NCBI RefSeq assembly: GCF_009466385.1
Contig: NZ_WIAQ01000024.1
Coordinates: 1 to 64,000, forward strand
From: Peribacillus tepidiphilus
GTDB lineage: Bacteria > Bacillota > Bacilli > Bacillales > DSM-1321
DNA: 64,000 nt
Direction of reading: 5' to 3'
The first letter of the stretch is position 1, and each line of letters opens with the position of its first letter. Made by a program: the position numbers and the translations under genes. The notes below the pieces were generated by a model. That model did not search any database. It saw nothing but the letters and a program-made list of their open reading frames with translations, and was not told the DNA's origin. Shown here one piece after another: positions 33,890 through 41,905 of this stretch.

Positions 33890-34864
33890 TTGCGAAAAAG
33901 TGTAATTGTCATACTATTTTGTGTATTTTTCACACTTTGTTATTTTACAATTGAGTCGGCAAAAAAAGTTTTTCGTTCTGAATGGGAATTGCCCGGGATC
34001 AATCAGGAGCAGCCAAAGCATCGCCTTGTGTTGATCACCCAGGATATGAATACACCATTTTGGGATAGAGTTGCAAGTGGCGCATTAAACCAAGCCAAGG
34101 AGAATGGGGCTAGCTTAGAGGTATGGGGAAGCTATGGGAATAACCAAGAAGATTTTTTAAAGAAAATGGAAATAGCGATTCATTCAAAAGTGGATGGCAT
34201 TATCATACAAGGACTTGATACAGAAGAGTTCAAACAGTTGACGAAAGTGAAAGCTTCCTTTTATGGAATTCCGATTATCACTGTGGCAAATGACGTCCCC
34301 ATGTCGGAAAGCCTGAGAAAAACGTACATAGGTTCGGATCAATATAAGGCGGGAGAAATGATAGCAAGGCAATTGGTGTCAGACATGGGGTCAACAGGAG
34401 AAGTCGTTGTTATGTACGATCGCAAGCAGGAGTATTATCAAACACAGCGACTGAGCGGCATACAAGACGTGTTAAAGAATTATCCGAACATTAAGGTGAT
34501 GTATGCGGAAACGTCTGATGCGAGGGAGCAAATCATTGCTTCGACGAGAGATGCACTCAACCGGATGCCTGAAGTAGACGCCTTTATAGCCGTTAATGCC
34601 AAAGTTACTGGGACGATGATTCAAGAGATTGGTAAGCGCTATCAAGTTGAACCCTTTTACATCTATTCCTTTGACGATGGGCCTGAGTCATTGCCCCTGC
34701 TTAATCAAAGGAAGCTAGATGGAATCATCGAGCAATCTCCTGAAAAAATGGGGGAGAAAAGTGTTCAGTTGTTAATGGAATGGTTAAATGGTGAGACCGT
34801 TCCGCTAAATTCTAAAGGCTATTATACCGATATTTTTATTTTGAAAGAGAAGGGCATAAAATGA
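33890..34864 (+). CDS. membrane-tethered sugar-binding sensor protein (XylFII-like)
   Basis: A 324-residue protein with one N-terminal membrane segment (VIVILFCVFFTLCYFTIESA) and no lipobox, followed by a type 1 periplasmic-binding fold (LVLITQDMNTPFWDRVASGA, GIIIQGLDTEEF, IITVANDVP, KYIGSDQ-like YIGSDQYKAGEM). It overlaps the histidine kinase start by 4 bp (ATGA). This matches XylFII of the XylFII-LytS-type systems, in which the tethered binding protein passes the sugar signal to the kinase outside the membrane. TTG start with AAAGGAG 9 bases upstream. The ligand, probably xylose or a related pentose, is inferred. Confidence 0.8.
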   Translation: MRKSVIVILFCVFFTLCYFTIESAKKVFRSEWELPGINQEQPKHRLVLITQDMNTPFWDRVASGALNQAKENGASLEVWGSYGNNQEDFLKKMEIAIHSKVDGIIIQGLDTEEFKQLTKVKASFYGIPIITVANDVPMSESLRKTYIGSDQYKAGEMIARQLVSDMGSTGEVVVMYDRKQEYYQTQRLSGIQDVLKNYPNIKVMYAETSDAREQIIASTRDALNRMPEVDAFIAVNAKVTGTMIQEIGKRYQVEPFYIYSFDDGPESLPLLNQRKLDGIIEQSPEKMGEKSVQLLMEWLNGETVPLNSKGYYTDIFILKEKGIK

Positions 34865-36324
34865 TAAGTATTCAAAAAAAGATCTTGATGCTCACTTCAG
34901 TCATTCTCGTCATCATGTCTGGCATTTGGATAGCGCTTACATTTTATAATCACAAGACGCAGAATCAATATAATGAAATTCTTCAACGCTATTTAAGCAT
35001 GAATGAAGCTACAAGGGCTAGCCAGCTTGTGATAACGGATCTTAATAACTATTTGCTTAATCCGACCCCAGATCGATTGGATCAACTTAATCACAGTAAA
35101 GAGAGCATGCAAAGTGCGAAAATGAAAGTATTCAAATTAAGGAACTCCGAGAATCATTTTATCGTAACGAACTATATAAATTTAATAGATAGCCTCATCG
35201 AAACTACAGATCGGATTCTTATGTTCCATTCGGTACATGATACTGAGGCTTCCACGAGAGAATTTGTAGAAGCCACGCGCATTTCCAATTATATCTCGGA
35301 GATGACTCTCAGCTTGCTCGACAAAGAGCTGAAGACTTATGACAGCTTCTATCGAGGAATTATTGAGCGTTCCGGAGAAGTCATAAAGCTTGGCATATGG
35401 CAGTTGCTATTGATTATGTTTCTTCTTTTACTAGCTACATATTGGTTTTCCTTAAGTATTACGAGACCTGTGCAAAAGCTGACTCAAGCCGCAAATGAAT
35501 TATCAAAAGGTAGGTTTGATTTGCAGGTTAAAGTGGAGACGAATGATGAAATTTCTTTTCTTGCGAAGACCTTCGATCGTATGCGTATCAATATCAATAA
35601 TTTGATTTTAGAGATCAAGAACAAGGCACAGCTTGAGCATGAGCTACAGCAGAGTAAGATCCTCTTGCAAGAAAGCCAGTTTCGCAGCTTACAAAGTCAA
35701 ATCAATCCGCATTTTTTGTTTAACACGCTCAATACACTTTCTAAGAAGGCTTATCTAGAAGGATCTGAAGAGACGAGTGACTTGCTTGTAAGTGTTGCAG
35801 GATTACTGCGATACAACTTAAAGATGTTGGACCGATCCGTTACACTTCATGAGGAAGTCATGGTTTTACAGCAATATATGGATATTCAAATGGCTAGATT
35901 TAGAGACCGTTTGAAGCTACACATGGAAATCGATGAATCGTGCTTACATGTGCGGATTCCTGCGTTGACCCTGCAGCCGATTATCGAGAATGCTGTCATC
36001 CATGCAATCGAGCCAAAAGAGGATGGCGGCACGATTTGGTTCAGGGTTATGGATGGAGAAGAAAGGATTACGATTGAAATCGAAGATGACGGGATGGGGA
36101 TGTCAGAAGATAAAATTCAACAAATCCTGAGGGAGAATTTTATCCCTACGGAAGGGCATTCAACTGGAATTGGCTCCAGTAACGTCGTCAAGCGTCTGCG
36201 TCTTTTCTTCGGACAGGATGATGTGATCGACATTGTTAGCCGCAAAGGATACGGAACAAAAGTGATTTTTAAAATACCTAAAAAAGGAGTTGGACAGTTT
36301 GATAAGGCTCCTAATAGTGGATGA
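34861..36324 (+). CDS. sensor histidine kinase of LytS/YesM type
   Basis: 487 residues. TM1 lies at about 8-27, then an extracellular helical sensor region of about 150 residues, TM2 near 178-197 (LLLIMFLLLLATYWFSLSI) and HAMP. The His_kinase (PF06580-like) segment has H284 in QINPHFLFNTL, the phosphoacceptor, then the N-box NAVIHAIEPKEDGG and GTGIGSSNV-like GIGSSNVVKRL in the ATPase domain. It is coupled to the XylFII-like gene upstream (4-bp overlap), and its end overlaps the response regulator. It phosphorylates the YesN-like partner. Confidence 0.9.
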   Translation: MISIQKKILMLTSVILVIMSGIWIALTFYNHKTQNQYNEILQRYLSMNEATRASQLVITDLNNYLLNPTPDRLDQLNHSKESMQSAKMKVFKLRNSENHFIVTNYINLIDSLIETTDRILMFHSVHDTEASTREFVEATRISNYISEMTLSLLDKELKTYDSFYRGIIERSGEVIKLGIWQLLLIMFLLLLATYWFSLSITRPVQKLTQAANELSKGRFDLQVKVETNDEISFLAKTFDRMRININNLILEIKNKAQLEHELQQSKILLQESQFRSLQSQINPHFLFNTLNTLSKKAYLEGSEETSDLLVSVAGLLRYNLKMLDRSVTLHEEVMVLQQYMDIQMARFRDRLKLHMEIDESCLHVRIPALTLQPIIENAVIHAIEPKEDGGTIWFRVMDGEERITIEIEDDGMGMSEDKIQQILRENFIPTEGHSTGIGSSNVVKRLRLFFGQDDVIDIVSRKGYGTKVIFKIPKKGVGQFDKAPNSG

Positions 36325-37834
36325 TGAACAGATTGAACGTGAAGGAATGCAAGTGATATTAGAAAAGAATTTTCCAGATCTCATCATTGAACAAGCAAAA
36401 AACGGAAATATGGCCGTACAACTAGCAGGAGAGTTTAAACCGGATCTCATATTAATGGATATTAAAATGCCCGGAATGAATGGTCTGGAGGCAGTTGAAA
36501 GAATCAGTACAGACTATCCGCATATCAAATTCATCATGGTTACCGCATATGATACGTTTGATTATATGCGACAGGCGATCAAATTTGGTGTAAAGGACTA
36601 TATACTTAAACCGAGTAAAGCCAGTGACATTGTGATGACGATTGGAAAAGTTCTGGAGCAGATTGAGGAAGAAAAAGTGTCACTTGAGAGAAGCAAGCAA
36701 GAGAAAGAGGCATTGCAAAAAGCGTTGGCGCTCGTAGAAACCGATGTGGTCACACAACTATTGTTCGATCATGTACACGACGTACATGTGGACATGCTAT
36801 TAGAGATATTGGATATTCAATCCACTAACGAGATGTTTGTGATGATTGTTTTACTGCCGGCAGGATCGGAGCATTTGTATTCTTCAGTAAAAGAAAAAGT
36901 CAGGAAGAAGAATAGCGGCTGGGTAGGTGCATTGTATGGGAATCAACTTCCAATTATCATGTTTAGGCAGCCGGATATATCTTACCGTTCTCAAGCAACA
37001 ACTCTTGCTCGTGAGATTTTATCTATTGCAAAATCTGACCTTGTAGGAGACTTATTTGTTGGGATAGGGAACGTGTACCGTTCTTTAGATCAAATCAGAC
37101 AATCCTATCAGGAGTCATTGATTGCCACAATGGATACAACGCTTCCTGTTAAATATCGCTTCTATTCAGATGTTCCTGTTATTGGTGATGTAAACAATGA
37201 ACAATTGATTCAACATCATAAAAAAGAGTTTACCGATCTAGTCCGACTTGGAGAATGGCAGCAAATTCGTACAAGCGTTATGAATATTATTCAATGCTAC
37301 GAAAGCGAAGGTTTGGATCTTCTGCAAACTCAGCAACGTATGCTAGAGGTGCTTTGGATTGTATCTCGAGTATTGAGAGAAATGGGAGTTGACACAGTAA
37401 CACCTCTTTATCCCTATCAAACTCTTGATTATCGACAGCTGCGTTCGGAGACCAATCATTTACTTGATAGAATGAGGCAATCATACCATGACCACTATGA
37501 TCGATTGGAAGCAGATACCATCCACCAAATCAAACAATATATTATTGAACACTCTAGTGAAGATATTTCACTCGATACGTTAGCCAAAAAGGTCGAACTT
37601 AGTCCAATCTATATTAGTAAGATGTTCAAAGAAAAACTAGGAATCAATTATATTGATTTATTAACTGAGTGCAGAATTGAAAAAGCTAAGAAACTACTTG
37701 GTGATCCAGAGAAAAGCATAAAAGAAATAACCTTCGAGGTTGGCTATCATGATCCAAATTACTTCAGCAAGGTGTTTAAAAAAATATGTAAACTATCGCC
37801 GAAGGAATATCGGAAAACACTCGTTGGTAAATAA
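36299..37834 (+). CDS. AraC-type response regulator (YesN-like)
   Basis: About 511 residues. The receiver domain has the acidic pair DDE near residue 8, phospho-acceptor D54 in LILMDIKMPG, T in VTAYDTF and K in DYILKPSK. A long middle region without clear family follows. Two AraC helix-turn-helix units are at the C-terminus (LDTLAKKVELSPIYISKMFK and IKEITFEVGYHDPNYFSKVF). TTG at 36299 is favoured, with AGGAG 9 bases upstream, over TTG at 36290. It overlaps the kinase gene. AraC-type regulators bind tandem half sites, like those found in the blocks at 23121 and 29444. Confidence 0.9.
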   Translation: MIRLLIVDDEQIEREGMQVILEKNFPDLIIEQAKNGNMAVQLAGEFKPDLILMDIKMPGMNGLEAVERISTDYPHIKFIMVTAYDTFDYMRQAIKFGVKDYILKPSKASDIVMTIGKVLEQIEEEKVSLERSKQEKEALQKALALVETDVVTQLLFDHVHDVHVDMLLEILDIQSTNEMFVMIVLLPAGSEHLYSSVKEKVRKKNSGWVGALYGNQLPIIMFRQPDISYRSQATTLAREILSIAKSDLVGDLFVGIGNVYRSLDQIRQSYQESLIATMDTTLPVKYRFYSDVPVIGDVNNEQLIQHHKKEFTDLVRLGEWQQIRTSVMNIIQCYESEGLDLLQTQQRMLEVLWIVSRVLREMGVDTVTPLYPYQTLDYRQLRSETNHLLDRMRQSYHDHYDRLEADTIHQIKQYIIEHSSEDISLDTLAKKVELSPIYISKMFKEKLGINYIDLLTECRIEKAKKLLGDPEKSIKEITFEVGYHDPNYFSKVFKKICKLSPKEYRKTLVGK

Positions 37835-37854
37835 TTCATAAAGGGGTGAGGCTG

Positions 37855-38961
37855 ATGGACCGGGGGTTTGTACAATTTAGGATGATATTCCTCACATTCT
37901 CCATTGCTCTGCTATGTATGGCCACTGCTTGTGAAAAGAGCCATGAGGTCCGTGGCTCTGTCGTACCTAGTGGAATATCCAAAAATGAAGAGTCAAAAGG
38001 TGATAAAGTGCCCCATAAAAAAAAGATAAAAATTGGCTTTTCGATGGATACTTTAGAAGAAGAACGTTGGCTAAAGGACAGAGATCTGTTTAAAGAGGCA
38101 GTGGAAAACCTTGGTGCAGAAGTGGAGATACTGGCAGCAAATGGAGACGATGCACTGCAAATCTCTCAAGCTGAGACTTTAATTAGCCAAGGGGTGGACC
38201 TTCTTGTGGTCGTTCCCCACAATGCAGAAGCTACTGCTGCGATCGTAAACAAAGCTCATTTGGCCGGTATAAAGGTCATTTCATACGATCGCCTCGTTAA
38301 AAACGCAGATATTGACTTGTATATTTCCTTCGACAATGAAAAGGTAGGAGAACTGCAAGCAGAGGCGATCACATCACTAGTCCCGAAAGGAAAGTATGTA
38401 TATATCGGTGGTGCGATTACAGATAATAACGCGATTTTGTTAAAAAAAGGTGTTTTCAATGTACTTCAGCCTTATATTGATCGAGGGGACATTACGGTGG
38501 TGTATGACCAATGGACCCAAGACTGGTTACCGGCCAATGCCTTTACGAATATGCAAGCTGCACTAAAAGCCAATAAAAATCAGATTGACGCAGTGATTGC
38601 AGCCAATGATGCAACAGCTGGTGCTGTCATAAAAGCACTCAAAGCCCAAGGACTTGATGGCAAAATCCCAGTCGCAGGACAAGACGCAGAACTTGCAGCC
38701 GCTCAACGTATCGTAGAAGGAACACAAACGATGACTGTGTACAAACCGATTAAAGTACTAGCCGATGCAGCTGCAAAGATTGCCGTTAAAATGGCAAAAG
38801 GTGAAGAAGTACCTGCAGGCAAACGCGTTAACAATGGAAAAATCGAAGTACCATCCGTATTACTCATGCCGACTGCAGTCAATCAATCCAATATGGATGA
38901 GACGATTATTAGAGATGGCTTCCATTCTAGAGAAGATGTTTATAGGAATGTAGGGAAATGA
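37855..38961 (+). CDS. sugar ABC transporter substrate-binding lipoprotein (XylF-type), second copy
   Basis: A 368-residue lipoprotein with lipobox ATAC, then a type 1 periplasmic-binding fold: KIGFSMDTLEEERWLKDRD, AEATAAIVNKA, VISYDRLVKNADIDLYISFD, GAITDNNAILLK, PVAGQDAELAAAQRIVEGTQ. It is close to XylF D-xylose binders. It follows the response regulator by 20 bp (AAAGGGG before the ATG), so it is cotranscribed with the regulators, not with the transporter. It may load the GguA/GguB-type transporter, or act as a soluble partner for sensing. Two binding proteins of related type in one cluster suggest different sugars or affinities. Confidence 0.88.
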   Translation: MDRGFVQFRMIFLTFSIALLCMATACEKSHEVRGSVVPSGISKNEESKGDKVPHKKKIKIGFSMDTLEEERWLKDRDLFKEAVENLGAEVEILAANGDDALQISQAETLISQGVDLLVVVPHNAEATAAIVNKAHLAGIKVISYDRLVKNADIDLYISFDNEKVGELQAEAITSLVPKGKYVYIGGAITDNNAILLKKGVFNVLQPYIDRGDITVVYDQWTQDWLPANAFTNMQAALKANKNQIDAVIAANDATAGAVIKALKAQGLDGKIPVAGQDAELAAAQRIVEGTQTMTVYKPIKVLADAAAKIAVKMAKGEEVPAGKRVNNGKIEVPSVLLMPTAVNQSNMDETIIRDGFHSREDVYRNVGK

Positions 38962-39305
38962 ATGTAGTTGCACTGTCACTCCCCGAATAATCTTGTTTCA
39001 CAGAAATGTTTCACAGGTGTCTCTGATATCTTTACATGATATTGGATGACATTTTTTTTATTGGTAAGAAAGAATGTGGTAATCAAAAAGTATGAATCCC
39101 TTAGAAAGAATTTTATGAAGTGCTTCTTCATAATTTCCTAAATTCAAGACTCATCATAAGGAAAAATTTCATCTATAATCACCTAAAATTTGTAAAATCC
39201 ATCCGACTTATTCTGTGTTTTTGTGAATTGAAATGATAATTTACGATCTTGGATGTATAATAAGTTCTGCAATTTTCTATTTAATAGTAGGAGGGAATTA
39301 TACTG
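38962..39305. other. gene-free stretch
   Basis: Contains the inverted dispersed motif GCACTGTCACTCCCCG (near 38969) and a likely terminator near 39018-39058 (GATATC/GATATT stem followed by a run of eight T). Nothing else seen. Confidence 0.45.
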
Positions 39306-39686
39306 ATGGCATGGACTTTAACGGGATTGTTTCTGATATCTGCTTTATTGTTCATCATTTCTATTTGGAAGTCTTTTCAGGTGTCAAAAGAGAACCAAAA
39401 GGAAATTGATATGGTACATATATCTTTATTGAAAGAAATCAATACCATTCAGGAATCCATTCGTAATATTGAGCTTGATTTAGAAGTGGTAACGAAGGAA
39501 GCGGGGATTCAACATTCTCCTGAAGAAAAACTTTTCATGCGTGAAGTACTAGACTTATATAAACGCAATTATTCTATTGAGAGTATCGCAGGGAAAAAAC
39601 AGGTACCAGTGAATGAAATAGAACGCTTGCTAGCTCCATACCGGTATATAAAGGATGAAAGGAGAAAAGTTGCAAATGAGAATTAA
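39306..39686 (+). CDS. small membrane protein with coiled coil, unknown function
   Basis: 126 residues: one N-terminal membrane segment (LTGLFLISALLFIISIW), a helical coiled-coil region (KEIDMVHISLLKEINTIQE), and a C-terminal helix-turn-helix-like end (DLYKRNYSIESIAGKKQVP, then NEIERLLAPYRYI). The ATG has AGGAGGG 9 bases upstream. The next gene starts inside its last codons (11-bp overlap), so the two form an operon. I do not recognise a named family; similar anchored HTH-like proteins occur in Bacillus. Confidence 0.7.
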   Translation: MAWTLTGLFLISALLFIISIWKSFQVSKENQKEIDMVHISLLKEINTIQESIRNIELDLEVVTKEAGIQHSPEEKLFMREVLDLYKRNYSIESIAGKKQVPVNEIERLLAPYRYIKDERRKVANEN

Positions 39687-40164
39687 CGTATTAAGCAGCT
39701 TTGCAGCTGGACTTCTTATTGCTACATCTATTTGCAGCGTTGCTTACTTTTCTGATAAAAGCGACGTAAAAACTACTGCAAAAACATCCGAAAACCACAC
39801 GCCGGAACAAGTACAACTATCTGAAATCGAGATGAAAAATAAACTTGAATCTGCAGGCTATGTTGTTCAAACAAAAGCAGAATATGACAAAAAGATCAAA
39901 AAAGCAAAGACAACTGGTAAAAAAACAACTTCGCCTGAAAACAATAATAAAACAGTAACTCAAGTAATTGTTAATGTGTCGGAAGGTATGACCAGTATTG
40001 ATGTCGGCAAAATGCTTGTAGATGCTAACTTGATTCCCGATGCTTTTGAATTCTCGAAAGATATAGAACGAAGAAAGCTTGAACAGAATTTACGTCCTGG
40101 AAAATTTGTAGTGGACAGTAGTATGTCCTATGATCAAATTATTTCAACGATTTTTAAAAAATGA
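39676..40164 (+). CDS. membrane protein with MltG/YceG-like C-terminal segment
   Basis: 162 residues. An N-terminal anchor (INVLSSFAAGLLIATSICSV) is followed by a Lys/Thr-rich linker and then VNVSEGMTSIDVGKMLVDAN and LRPGKFVVDSSMSYDQIIS. This resembles the LysM-like start of MltG (YceG) endolytic transglycosylases (pattern IxxGxxxxxIaxlLxxxglI...Gxy), without the catalytic domain. Start ATG 39676 is favoured over 39655, as AAAGGAG lies between. It overlaps the preceding gene and is probably exported or anchored at the membrane. Exact role unknown. Confidence 0.65.
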   Translation: MRINVLSSFAAGLLIATSICSVAYFSDKSDVKTTAKTSENHTPEQVQLSEIEMKNKLESAGYVVQTKAEYDKKIKKAKTTGKKTTSPENNNKTVTQVIVNVSEGMTSIDVGKMLVDANLIPDAFEFSKDIERRKLEQNLRPGKFVVDSSMSYDQIISTIFKK

Positions 40165-40357
40165 TCTAGGTTGAAAAATTGAAATGAAGAAGTCATCAAA
40201 AAATCATTCTGAACCTTTCAGTGAAAAAAACAAGTATTTTAAAAACGGCTAAGGAAACGTGGCTGAAAAGGAAAGAATGGATTAGAAAGTAAAAGATTTA
40301 GTGGACTGTGAAGAAGTACAGAAAGTAAGTTGAAATGGAATATTCGAAAATAAAAGG

Positions 40358-40389
40358 ATCCCCCAAATTTTCCACTTGGGGGATTTTTG
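40358..40389. terminator. bidirectional terminator
   Basis: ATCCCCCAA (40358-40366) pairs with TTGGGGGAT (40376-40384), with T-rich tails on both strands. It serves the rightward pair before it and the leftward 54-aa gene after it. Confidence 0.8.
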
Positions 40390-40390
40390 T

Positions 40391-40555
40391 TTAATGATTG
40401 TTATTTTGTTGTTTCATTTCTTCTCCGGCTAAAATGATATTTCCTGTTTCTAATGCACGATGTTCGTTTACTGAATCACCCGGCTCCAGGTTGTTTAAGT
40501 TCGCTTCAATGGTCATTTGCTTTTCGCTTATGAGGGGTTTCTTGTTATTGTCCAT
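40391..40555 (-). CDS. small conserved-type protein, 54 aa
   Basis: A short leftward gene: ATG at 40555 has GGAGG 9 bases upstream and TAA at 40391-40393. The product is hydrophilic (MDNNKKPLISEKQMTIEANL..., ending MKQQNNNH), with no membrane segment. A bidirectional terminator abuts its end. Function unknown. The good ribosome site and terminator support it as a gene. Confidence 0.6.
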   Translation of the reverse strand: MDNNKKPLISEKQMTIEANLNNLEPGDSVNEHRALETGNIILAGEEMKQQNNNH

Positions 40556-40903
40556 TATTGTGACCTCCATTTGTTAGGTAGAAAGTGGAAGGGAATCTAT
40601 ATGAGGATAGTCTTTACCAAAAAAAAATCTTCATGCACGTACCAAATACCAGAGACCAATCCGAACTAAACATTCCTCTTAAAAAATGAAACGACTTTAA
40701 CTGGTGACTATTTCTTTCATTACATTCAATTAAGACGCAGTAGCTAAAAAAATCATGAAATAGTAAATAATTCCTTTGAAAATTTGTCACATTCTTATTA
40801 GTAAACTCATGTTAACATTATGAAAGCAGTGGAAATATATTTATTTGCCGTTTTGTGGAAATGTGTATATATAAATTAAATATAAAAAGAAAGGGGTACC
40901 CCT
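40556..40903. other. divergent promoter region before qoxA
   Basis: 348 bp between the leftward 54-aa gene and qoxA. AT-rich, with a GGGGTACCCC palindrome at the qoxA ribosome site (40893-40902). No unambiguous sigma-A promoter was picked out. Confidence 0.4.
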
Positions 40904-41842
40904 ATGAAAATGAAATGGGCTTTATTGGCAGTGATTTTCACTATTGCCACTGTGTTAACAGGTTGTGAACGATTACTGGTCTTGGATCCTAAAGGACCTC
41001 AAGCTGAAAGGCAAGCCAGTGACATCATGTTATCGATTGGAATCATGTCGGTCATTGTCATTGTCGTTTTTGGACTTTTAGTCTACATGTTAGTAAAATA
41101 CCGTGCTTCTAAACAAAGTGCAGATTATGAACCACCACACATTGAAGGAAATGCATGGGTTGAAGCAATTTGTGTGGGAATTCCTGTTTTAATTGTTGCT
41201 TACCTTTCTTTTGTATCTGTTAAAAGTAACTATATCGTTGAGGCAACACCAAAAGGGTATGAGGACAAAGAACCATTAGTGGTTTATGCTTCATCCTCTA
41301 ATTGGAAGTGGCATTTTAGTTATCCGGAAGAAAATATTGAAACGGTTAACTACTTGTATATTCCTACAGACCGACCAATTGAATTTAAACTTTATTCATA
41401 CGGACCAATTACTAGTTTCTGGATTCCGCAGCTCGGCGGACAAAAATACGCGATGAAAGACATGGTTACCACATTACATTTAGCAGCTGATGTTCCAGGG
41501 GAATATATGGGACGAAATGCAAACTTTAGTGGTAAGGGATTTGCTGAAAATACATTCAATGTTAAAGCAATGCCTGAAGACGAATTTAATGAGTGGGTAG
41601 AAGAAGTAAAAGAAACGGCTAAACCACTTACAGAAGAAAAATTCGATGAGTTATTAAAACCAGGTCACCTTGGACAGATGACGTTTACTGGAACTCATTT
41701 AGGCTTCTCACCAGCACCAGAAGGTCATCATGGTTATCATGGACATGATGGTGATCATAACCATGAATCATCTGACACTGAAAAAACGGAATCTGATACA
41801 CATTCACACGAAGAACATTCTGACCATAGCCCACATCATTAA
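40904..41842 (+). CDS. qoxA: cytochrome aa3 quinol oxidase subunit II
   Basis: 312 residues. Lipoprotein signal with lipobox LTGC, then two membrane helices (ISVIVIVVFGLL type and VGIPVLIVAYLSFV) and the extracytoplasmic cupredoxin domain, which in quinol oxidases lacks the CuA ligands. WKWHFSYPEENIETVNYLYIP and GPITSFWIPQLGG are typical of QoxA. The C-terminal tail (about residues 275-312) is very rich in His with Asp, Glu and Ser. AAAGGGG precedes the ATG. First gene of qoxABCD, the menaquinol oxidase of aerobic growth, which pumps protons at the plasma membrane. Confidence 0.95.
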   Translation: MKMKWALLAVIFTIATVLTGCERLLVLDPKGPQAERQASDIMLSIGIMSVIVIVVFGLLVYMLVKYRASKQSADYEPPHIEGNAWVEAICVGIPVLIVAYLSFVSVKSNYIVEATPKGYEDKEPLVVYASSSNWKWHFSYPEENIETVNYLYIPTDRPIEFKLYSYGPITSFWIPQLGGQKYAMKDMVTTLHLAADVPGEYMGRNANFSGKGFAENTFNVKAMPEDEFNEWVEEVKETAKPLTEEKFDELLKPGHLGQMTFTGTHLGFSPAPEGHHGYHGHDGDHNHESSDTEKTESDTHSHEEHSDHSPHH

Positions 41843-41905
41843 GATGTAACGAATACTTAGTCAAACAATCGTTAGAAATATATTCTCAAAAGGAGTAACA
41901 AACGT

